DNA from: CAUUCX01 sp041844835
GTDB taxonomy: Bacteria; Bacillota; Clostridia; Peptostreptococcales; Anaerovoracaceae
Length of the DNA stretch: 64,000 nt
Assembly (NCBI GenBank): GCA_041844835.1
Contig: JBGZBU010000013.1
Location: 14,469 to 78,468 of the forward strand
Reading direction: 5' to 3'
Each line of letters opens with the position of its first letter. Position 1 is the stretch's first letter. This document shows, piece after piece, positions 8,269-15,400 of the stretch. Under the pieces are notes generated by a model. The model saw only the letters and a list, made by a program, of their open reading frames with translations, was not told the DNA's origin and did not search any database. The translations under genes were made by a program, and so were the position numbers.

Positions 8269-9462
8269 TTACCGCACGAGCAATTTCCTTATGCCCTGCT
8301 CCAAACCGTCTACCGTCAGCTGATACATCGGAAAGACGTCCCGTATGGCGTTTAATGTATATGCTCCGTAAATGGTATCCCATCTTTTTTGATCAATCGG
8401 ATTCAACCATATCGATTTCTCATATCTGTTTTTGATCTTTTTAAGCCAATCTATTCCGAGTTCCTCATTAAAAAGACCCAACTCCACATTCCCTCCGCGC
8501 CTGAAAAGCTCGCTTGGCGCCATGGTGCCGTCACCGACCAATATAACTTTGTAATCACTCGGCAGATTTTTAAGCATCCACTCCGTCTCTATCCACTCAC
8601 CGCGCCTGCAGTAAGGCGTCGTATACAGATGATCGTAGATACAGTTATGGAAATAATACACTTTCAAATCCTTGAAATGACTGGACTTGCTGACGGCTTG
8701 AAACAGCTGATTTGTAAGCCTGCTGTAATATAGCATTGATCCGTCGGAGTCAAACAACACCACAAGTTTAACCGTGTTTTTCCGCGGTTTTTTCATTACG
8801 ATTTTCAGATTCCCGGCATTGTCTCCGGTTTCTTTGATGGTGGCGTCCAAATCCAGCTCGGTCTCTGCCGTGTTCACTCTGCTGGAATACTGGCGCAATT
8901 TCCTGAACGCCATCTGAAACGACCGCGTATCCAGCACGGCATCTTCTCTGAAATCCTTAAAATGGCGCTCGCCCGCAATCTGTACGGCCGATTTGTGGCG
9001 GGATTCCCCGCCAACTCTTATCCCCTGCGGATGATAACCGCTGTGCCCCATCGGTGACGCACCGCCCGTTCCGATCCAATAACTGCCGCCGTCATGCTTG
9101 CCTTTCTGCTCTTTAATCCGCTCCTTGAGCTGACGAAGCAGTTCCTCAAACTCAAACACTATCGACTCGGAAGTATCCTTATCGTTTATATCCCTGACCT
9201 TTACACCCTCGCTGAGCCACTTGTAAAACTCTTCGGGAAGATCCTCAGCGGATTGCACCGCGGAAAAAAACTCAACGAATACCATATCGAACGCATCGTA
9301 GTCGGCTTCATTTTTTATAAGTATATTCCGGCAAAGAGAATAAAAAGATTTTAGACTCGGTTCAACCAGCCCCCTGTCCATCGCCTGAAGCAGCATCAGC
9401 CATTCATCAATGGACACCTTCACTTTTCTGAATCTCAGCAAATAGAAAAATTCTATAAACAT
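8269..9462 (-). CDS. VWA-domain protein, CoxE-like partner of MoxR ATPase
   Basis: 397 residues. The C-terminal half is a von Willebrand A-like domain: KLVVLFDSDGSMLYYSRLTNQLF holds the MIDAS DxSxS-type motif (here DSDGS), and VILVGDGTMAPSELF follows. The N-terminal half is helical and charged. CoxE-like proteins act with MoxR-family AAA+ ATPases as chaperone pairs that activate or assemble metal or multi-subunit enzymes. The MoxR gene lies 73 bases upstream on the same strand, which is the usual arrangement. No target enzyme operon such as a CO dehydrogenase is beside it, so the client is unknown. Confidence 0.82.
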   Translation of the reverse strand: MFIEFFYLLRFRKVKVSIDEWLMLLQAMDRGLVEPSLKSFYSLCRNILIKNEADYDAFDMVFVEFFSAVQSAEDLPEEFYKWLSEGVKVRDINDKDTSESIVFEFEELLRQLKERIKEQKGKHDGGSYWIGTGGASPMGHSGYHPQGIRVGGESRHKSAVQIAGERHFKDFREDAVLDTRSFQMAFRKLRQYSSRVNTAETELDLDATIKETGDNAGNLKIVMKKPRKNTVKLVVLFDSDGSMLYYSRLTNQLFQAVSKSSHFKDLKVYYFHNCIYDHLYTTPYCRRGEWIETEWMLKNLPSDYKVILVGDGTMAPSELFRRGGNVELGLFNEELGIDWLKKIKNRYEKSIWLNPIDQKRWDTIYGAYTLNAIRDVFPMYQLTVDGLEQGIRKLLVR

Positions 9463-9535
9463 TCACAACCTCTTAAATCACAAACGCTTAAAAGTGATTG
9501 AACACTTAAAAGTGATTGAACATGTATAAAAGCGA

Positions 9536-10390
9536 TTAAACATATCTCAAGGAGTATCCCTTTTCCTTGATTTCATTCATGACCTCAATATCCTGGTTCT
9601 TCTTAAGGAGAACTCCCAAATAAGGAATCTCATCCGATAATCCCTCGGGAGCGATACCGCCCAGCACCAATGCCTGCAGCCAATCAAGCAGTTCAGATGT
9701 GGCGGGTTTTTTCTGCAGCTCCTTCATGTCACGAAGTGCGTAAAAACTATCCATCGCCTGCATCAAGAGCTTACGCTCGATATCGGGATAATGTACTTTT
9801 ACGATTTCTTCCATTTTTTCTTTGGACGGGAACTCAATAAAGTGAAATATACATCTTCTGAGAAACGCGTCGGGCAGCTCCTTTTCCGCATTTGAAGTGA
9901 TGATGACGACAGGTCTGTTTTTTGCCTTGACCACCTCTTTTGTTTCGTTGATGTAAAATTCCATTTTATCCAGCTCCCACAACAGATCATTGGGGAATTC
10001 CAGATCGGCCTTGTCTATTTCGTCAATCAGGAGCACTACCTGCTCATCGCTTGCAAACGCTTCGCCCAATTTGCCCAGATTTATGTACTGTGCTATATCA
10101 TCCACATGCCCTTCTCCGAACTGCGAATCATAAAGACGCTGAACCGTATCGTAAAGATAAAGCCCGTCCTGCGCTTTAGTGGTGGATTTTATACTCCATG
10201 TGATGAGCTTTTTCCCGAGAGCTTTTGAAATCGCTTCCGCCAGCATGGTTTTTCCGGTGCCCGGTTCACCCTTGATCAAAAGCGGTTTTTCCAATGCTAT
10301 AGCCACATTTACGGAACTCATCAAATCATCGGAAGCGACATACTCGTCACTCCCCTTGAACAAATTCATTTTTTCATTATTTTCGATCAT
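9536..10390 (-). CDS. MoxR-family AAA+ ATPase
   Basis: 284 residues from the ATG at 10390, which has AGGAG eight bases upstream. Walker A is GEPGTGKTMLAEA (about residues 45-57), Walker B is VVLLIDEIDKAD, and sensor-like VVIITSNAEKELPDAFLRRC holds the arginine finger region. MoxR ATPases remodel client complexes together with VWA proteins. The adjacent downstream CoxE-like gene fits this. Residues 1-30 have no recognised domain. Confidence 0.9.
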   Translation of the reverse strand: MIENNEKMNLFKGSDEYVASDDLMSSVNVAIALEKPLLIKGEPGTGKTMLAEAISKALGKKLITWSIKSTTKAQDGLYLYDTVQRLYDSQFGEGHVDDIAQYINLGKLGEAFASDEQVVLLIDEIDKADLEFPNDLLWELDKMEFYINETKEVVKAKNRPVVIITSNAEKELPDAFLRRCIFHFIEFPSKEKMEEIVKVHYPDIERKLLMQAMDSFYALRDMKELQKKPATSELLDWLQALVLGGIAPEGLSDEIPYLGVLLKKNQDIEVMNEIKEKGYSLRYV

Positions 10391-10478
10391 CTCAACTACT
10401 CCTATGTAAATACTCAATAATTAAATTTCATTTATAATATGCTGCCATATCAGGCAAACGAATCGTAGAGATAATTAT

Positions 10479-10502
10479 AGCATAATTTCACGAAATTATG
10501 CT
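10479..10502. repeat. Perfect 10-bp palindrome over a possible extended -10 upstream of moxR
   Basis: AGCATAATTT and AAATTATGCT flank a 4-base loop. On the minus strand the second arm runs into TGCTATAAT, which resembles an extended -10 element, 89 bases before the moxR start. On the plus strand six T residues follow, but no plus-strand gene ends there. An operator is the simplest reading. A further palindrome TGCGCATGCGCA lies at 10521-10532. Confidence 0.45.
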
Positions 10503-10678
10503 ATTTTTTATATACGGTATTGCGCATGCGCACGTATTCCATGGCGGATAAATAAATCGAGCAGGAGGGGGATTCGCCGCTAGAAAACGCCCATGCTGGA
10601 TAAACAAAAAGGAGGCGGCAAACACAAATCCGTGTTATCCGCGTCCTTTTTCAAAGCCTTATTTACAGAAAGTTTTAT

Positions 10679-12127
10679 TTACAGACTGTCACCGAAATCT
10701 TCTTTGAATTTTGCAAGCAGACGCTCAGGCCAGTCTCCTTTAGCTTTCAATTTTCCGAAGAAAAATCTCAATATATCCGGCTCCTCTACCCATTCAAGAC
10801 CGCCTATCAGATTTCTGTTTGCAAAGAGCCATTCAAGCCTATCCACCGCATAAAGCACCTGCGACATTGTAAATACTCGTCTCGGAAGCGCCAGTCTGAC
10901 AAGCTCCATATTGGCAAGAGGCTCCACACCATTTTCATCTCTTTGCTCGGAAAGCGTACCTCTTTCCATACCGCGCACACCGCTGACTATAAAGAATGCC
11001 GCTGCAAGCGCACCCGCGGGATATTCCTCCTGCGGCACGTGAGATAGAAATTCCATCGCATTGACATGACAACCGAGTCCACCCGCCGGAGTTACTACGG
11101 GGATTCCTTTTTCAAGCAATTTTTTCACCATGAATTCAATGAAAAGCGGCCCCTGAGAAATCATATCCTCATCCATGGTTTCCTCTATACCCACCGCCAT
11201 TGCTTCCATCTCGCGTACGGACATCCCGCCGTATGTAAGAAATCCCTCAAAAAGCGGAACCAGGCCCTGCATTCTCTTGAAATTCGCTTCATCATTGACG
11301 CAGATACCGCCGCCTCTTGCGCAGCCGAGTTTTCTTGCTGAGAAGTAAATCAAATCCGCGAATTCCCCGAACGCCCGACATATTTCATTAATGCTCATAT
11401 CTTTGCACGCCTCTTCGCGCACCTTGATGAAATGAAGATTATCAGCCAGCAGACTGGCGTCAAGCACAAGCATTATACCGTTTTCCCTGCAAACTGCACT
11501 TACCTGTTTGAAATTTTCAAGCGAGAACGGTTGACCTCCGATCAGATTGGTTCCCGCTTCCATCCTTACAAATGCCACGTTTTTCGCGCCGTAATGCTCT
11601 ATACGATTTTTCAGCGCATCCACATCCATGTTCCCCTTAAAAGGATAATCCGAATTCAATTTGAGCCCTTCCTCACCGACCAGCTCTTCAAGCGCGCCGC
11701 CGGCGAGCAAAATGTGTGATTTCGTCGTGGTGAAATGATAGTTGGTAAACACGACCGTGCCCTCTTTTACAAAAGCCTGAGCAACTATGTGCTCACACGC
11801 TCTCCCCTGATGCGCGGGGAGAAAAAAATTCATTCCGAACATGCCGTGAACCGCTTTTTCGAGCCTGAAAAATGTTTCGGAACCGGCATAACTGTCATCC
11901 GCCCTGAGCATCGCCGCCTGTTGATTGTCGGACATTGCATTTACTCCGGAATCCGTAAGCATATCTAAAAATACATCTCTGTTTTTTAGCAAAAATGTGT
12001 TGAATCCCGCCTCACGCATCGCCTCAAGGCGCTTTTCCGGCTCAAGAAGATTTAATTTTTGAACTATTCTCGTCTTGTGCATTTCCAGCGGCAAATTATC
12101 CCCTGACATCCATTTAATCTTTTTCAT
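10679..12127 (-). CDS. Beta-eliminating lyase, tyrosine phenol-lyase/tryptophanase family
   Basis: 482 residues, close to the usual length of the family. Landmarks are the N-terminal NTFLLKNRDVFLDMLTDSGVNAMSDNQ, FLPAHQGRACEHI, NLIGGQPFSLENFKQV, and MLVLDASLL. The Schiff-base lysine lies in YFSARKLGCARGGG, where classical enzymes have S-(A/G)-K-K-D; the second Lys is kept but the flanking residues differ. The reaction would cleave tyrosine to phenol, or tryptophan to indole, plus pyruvate and ammonia. The leader peptide upstream is rich in Tyr codons and has no Trp codon, which favours tyrosine as the signal and perhaps substrate. The start has AGGAGG five bases upstream, directly after the attenuator. 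Confidence 0.82.
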   Translation of the reverse strand: MKKIKWMSGDNLPLEMHKTRIVQKLNLLEPEKRLEAMREAGFNTFLLKNRDVFLDMLTDSGVNAMSDNQQAAMLRADDSYAGSETFFRLEKAVHGMFGMNFFLPAHQGRACEHIVAQAFVKEGTVVFTNYHFTTTKSHILLAGGALEELVGEEGLKLNSDYPFKGNMDVDALKNRIEHYGAKNVAFVRMEAGTNLIGGQPFSLENFKQVSAVCRENGIMLVLDASLLADNLHFIKVREEACKDMSINEICRAFGEFADLIYFSARKLGCARGGGICVNDEANFKRMQGLVPLFEGFLTYGGMSVREMEAMAVGIEETMDEDMISQGPLFIEFMVKKLLEKGIPVVTPAGGLGCHVNAMEFLSHVPQEEYPAGALAAAFFIVSGVRGMERGTLSEQRDENGVEPLANMELVRLALPRRVFTMSQVLYAVDRLEWLFANRNLIGGLEWVEEPDILRFFFGKLKAKGDWPERLLAKFKEDFGDSL

Positions 12128-12143
12128 TTTTTCCTCCTAACAA

Positions 12144-12175
12144 CAAAAAACCGTCTTCGGATGCCCGAAGACGGT
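12144..12175 (-). terminator. Attenuator terminator in front of the lyase gene
   Basis: On the minus strand ACCGTCTTCGG and CCGAAGACGGT form a perfect 11-bp stem with loop GCAT, followed by six T residues. It ends only 17 bases before the lyase ATG and after a leader ORF, so it must be read through for expression. Confidence 0.9.
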
Positions 12176-12194
12176 ATAAAATACTGTTCACTGC

Positions 12195-12225
12195 TACGGG
12201 CATACGCAAAACTCGCTCGCCCGTA
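12195..12225 (-). promoter_or_regulatory. Upstream leader stem (segments 1 and 2) of the attenuator
   Basis: Segment 1 TACGGGC (12219-12225) pairs with segment 2 GCCCGTA (12195-12201), seven bp with a 17-base loop. Part of segment 2, ATGCCCG (12197-12203), is also fully complementary to CGGGCAT (12161-12167), the loop and inner 5' arm of the terminator. The two pairings exclude each other, as in classical leader attenuators. Confidence 0.75.
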
Positions 12226-12233
12226 AATCAAAA

Positions 12234-12296
12234 TCACAGGACAGAGCTTACCTCGTAGTAGTAATAATAATTAACATACTTGAAAAAACTTAACAT
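12234..12296 (-). CDS. Tyr-rich leader peptide (20 residues)
   Basis: A 20-codon ORF, too small for normal gene calling, starting at ATG 12296 with GAGGAG ten bases upstream. The peptide reads MLSFFKYVN, then five tyrosines in a row, then EVSSVL and a UGA stop. Six of 20 codons are Tyr (two TAT and three TAC in the run, one TAT before it). It follows a good promoter by about 43 bases and precedes a three-part stem system and terminator. It is very likely a cis-acting leader that senses Tyr-tRNA or tyrosine through ribosome progress. The run has no counterpart in TnaC, which depends on a Trp codon. Confidence 0.85.
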   Translation of the reverse strand: MLSFFKYVNYYYYYEVSSVL

Positions 12297-12345
12297 AAAA
12301 CTGACTCTCCTCGTGCAAAACGCACTCTTTTCAATGCATAAACTA

Positions 12346-12374
12346 ACTATAGCACTATATCAGATAAAAGTCAA
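12346..12374 (-). promoter_or_regulatory. Promoter of leader peptide and lyase gene
   Basis: Minus strand TTGACT (12369-12374) and TATAGT (12346-12351) with a 17-base spacer. The predicted start near 12339 gives a short leader before the leader-peptide ATG. Confidence 0.8.
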
Positions 12375-12381
12375 ATATTTT

Positions 12382-12415
12382 TTGCGCGCTCTGCCTACAA
12401 ACGGCTCGGCGCGCT
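12382..12415. repeat. GCGCGC inverted repeat between surface-protein gene and lyase promoter
   Basis: GCGCGC arms with inner GCC/GGC pairs flank AAACG. On the plus strand it is followed by TTTTTC, while on the minus strand the T run is on the wrong side for the upstream surface-protein gene. It may still help stop transcription or protect mRNA ends. Confidence 0.4.
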
Positions 12416-12460
12416 TTTTCACGTACATCTCGGGTTTATAACCTCCGAATTGTGTCTTGA

Positions 12461-15400
12461 TCAATTTGGAATGAATAAATCCCATAATTTAAGCCATGTT
12501 TCGCCGCCATCGGCTTTCCGCTTGTAATCATGCCCGTTACTTGCTTCCTGAATCGTATAATATGCCCAATAGTTTTTGCTTAAGTCCTTATAGAATTTGA
12601 TTTCTTTTTGATGCTTGTCCACATACTCTTGATCCGCCACCCTGTTTAACATTCTGTTGGTAACAGCCACTACCTCCGCTCTTGTTATGGATTTATCGGG
12701 TTTAAAACTCCCATCGGGATATCCCGTAACCCAGCCTCTTGATGCGGCCATGCTTATCGCCTGATTAGCCCAATGTGACGATGGAACGTCATAAAACGCT
12801 GACGTTTTATAATTTTTTACTTCATCAAACCTCGTTACCATGGCTGCGAACTCAGCTCTTGTAATTGAGTTTGTCGGCCTGAAAGTCCCATCTTCATATC
12901 CCTTTATTATATTTTTATTCCTCATGAATCCTATATAATCATTGGACCACAAATCGGGTGTAACATCAGGGAATCCCGAATCATATTTAACGTCCGATAC
13001 CATCTTCCCTGTGAGCAATCTCCCCAACATTACCGTGACTTCCTGCCGTGACATATTCCCACCGGGCCTGAATGTCCTGTCCGGATACCCTGTCATATAT
13101 GCAAAATGCTGCTGTTTGCGCATCTTGTCCAACAATGTTTCATCATCCGGTTTTTTCGGGTCAGGATCCGGAGACGGTCCGGGACCGGGTCCTGGGCCGG
13201 GTCCGGGACCGGGTCCGGGACCCGGAGGAGTTTTAGGATCAATTGGGATATTTTTATCCTTTTCATAAATATGACCCTCTCCATCACTGACTTTGACTTT
13301 ATTTTTCACCGTGCCGCCTGCGAGCGCGTCAGCAGGTATGGTGTATGTATATTCAAAAACAACGGTTTCCCCTGCTTTCAATGTACCTATCAGCATTCCT
13401 CCGGGGATTGCGCTTACCGTTTGGTTGGTTTCCGGATTTTGTTTCATGACGATACCCGGCATATGATCTTCAACTTTAACATTATGAAGATCTTTCGTAT
13501 CTATATTTTTCACAACAACCTTGTAATTTATAGTTTCTCCTTGCTTGACTCTCGCCTTATCAGCCGTTTTTTCCACATCCAAAGTCGGTGCATCGACTAT
13601 TGTAACGCTGTAATCGTCACTTGCCATGGTTCCGTCCTTCGCCTTTGCCAATACCGTATTATCATATACCGTACCGCCGACTGAGTTTTCCGGCATCTTA
13701 ACTTTTATGACAAATCTTGCCTCCGTATCTTTAGGAAACGATTTAATTACAGCTTTTGTCCTGCTCTTTATAACTATGTTTGCTCCGCCCGGCGTTGTCG
13801 ATGAGCTGTCATAAGACAAATCCACGAAGTTGGCGGCCGGAATTCCCAACATGAAATCGGTCACTTCTACATCTTCAAGATTTCCCCCGCTGTCATTTTT
13901 TACAGAAATGGAGTATATTACGATTTCTCCGGCTTTTACCTTCGGTTTTGCATTCTTTCTGACCTTTATCTTTCCGTCATGCGGCTTTACATATATGTCT
14001 TTTTCATCTACGTATATCTTGCCTTCACTATCTTTTGCCGTGACCCTGTTTGTAAAAATTTGATCTGTTTTTTGCGTATCGGGCAAGGTATAGCTGTATA
14101 CCAGTGTGAGCTTTTCACCGATTCCCAGTTTGCCTATCGTGACCTCCCCCTCAGGAGATACGCTTACCGTGGTATTTGCACCGGGGGCTCCTTCATTTTC
14201 AAGTCTCGGAACGACACCGGGTATTGAATCTTTTATTTTGGTATTGAGCAGCAGCTTGCCGGAAATATTTTCAACATGCACCCTGTAATTTATCGTTTGC
14301 CCGGGCTTTGCAGCTAAAAGATCCGCCTCTTTCTTTATATTGATATTCGGATTTTTCACACCCACGATAACCTTATGTTTTGCCCGATCTTCAGTTCCGT
14401 CACTGGCTTTTGCTATTGCCGTGTTTTCATAAACTTTTCCCGCTTCAGCACTATCAGGAATTTTCACTTTGCATTTCAATACCGCTTTTTCTCCGCGCCT
14501 GAAAGTTTTAATTAAAACATTCCTGTTTGCGGAATTAACCGATACATTAGCTCCTCCCGTTACGGTTGACGTACCGGGGTCAAATTCAAAATTTAGAAAA
14601 TTTTCATCCGGGATTTCCGGCATAAAATCACTCACATTGACATCGGAAAAATCACTTGTACCGATATTTCTTACCGTTATCGTATAAACGACCTCCTCCC
14701 CTGCCGACAAAGCTGTCTTATCGGATGTTTTTGTAACTTCCAATTTCTTATCATGTGATCTTACCCGTACATTCTTCTCCGCTATATATATTTTTTTCTC
14801 ACTATCTGTTGCCTTTACCCTATTTGTAATCATATCCCCGGTTTCGGATGAAGCCGGCACTTTATATGTATACTCAAAAACAACTATTTCACCTATTTCC
14901 AATTTGCCGATTTTCACGCCCTTTGCCGTTTTAACCACGGTTATATTGGTTTTAGGCCATTTTTGTTCGAGTTCCACCCCCGGCAGGCTATCTTCAACCT
15001 CAACATCATTTTGTATTTCCCCGGAAATGTTTTCAACGTGCACCGTGTAGGTAATCGTTTCCCCCGGCTTTGCCGTAGCTTTATCCGTTTCCTTGCTGAT
15101 CTCTATGTTCTGCTTCTTTGCTTTTGCTCTAACCGCATGTTTTGCGATTGCCTTCGTTCCGTCATCTGCCTGCGCTGCTGCCGTATTTGTGAACGCTTCC
15201 CCCGGCGCCGCGGTATCGGGGATTCTTACTTTATATTTGAATACCGCCGCCTTGTTGACTTTCAAAGATTTTATAACGGCACTGCGATTCCCTGCGTTTA
15301 ATGTGATATTTGCCGGAGTGCTGTCCTCGGTTGTTTCCCCGGGATCAAGTACAAAAGTCAGGAAATTGGCATTCGGAACGCCCGACATATCATCACTGAT

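Noticed and set aside
10593..10853. Plus-strand ORF of 86 codons beginning with an AGGAGG-like region
   Set aside because: Most of it overlaps the lyase gene in antisense and it has no family similarity.
12382..12415. Terminator for the surface-protein gene
   Set aside because: The inverted repeat is good, but on the minus strand the T run precedes rather than follows the stem. Kept only as a repeat.
13170..13230. CRISPR-like repeat
   Set aside because: The GC-rich hexamer repeats encode a Gly-Pro linker in frame, without spacers.
13106..13684. Plus-strand frame across the Gly-Pro tract
   Set aside because: Antisense to the surface-protein gene; it arises from the repeated GC-rich linker.
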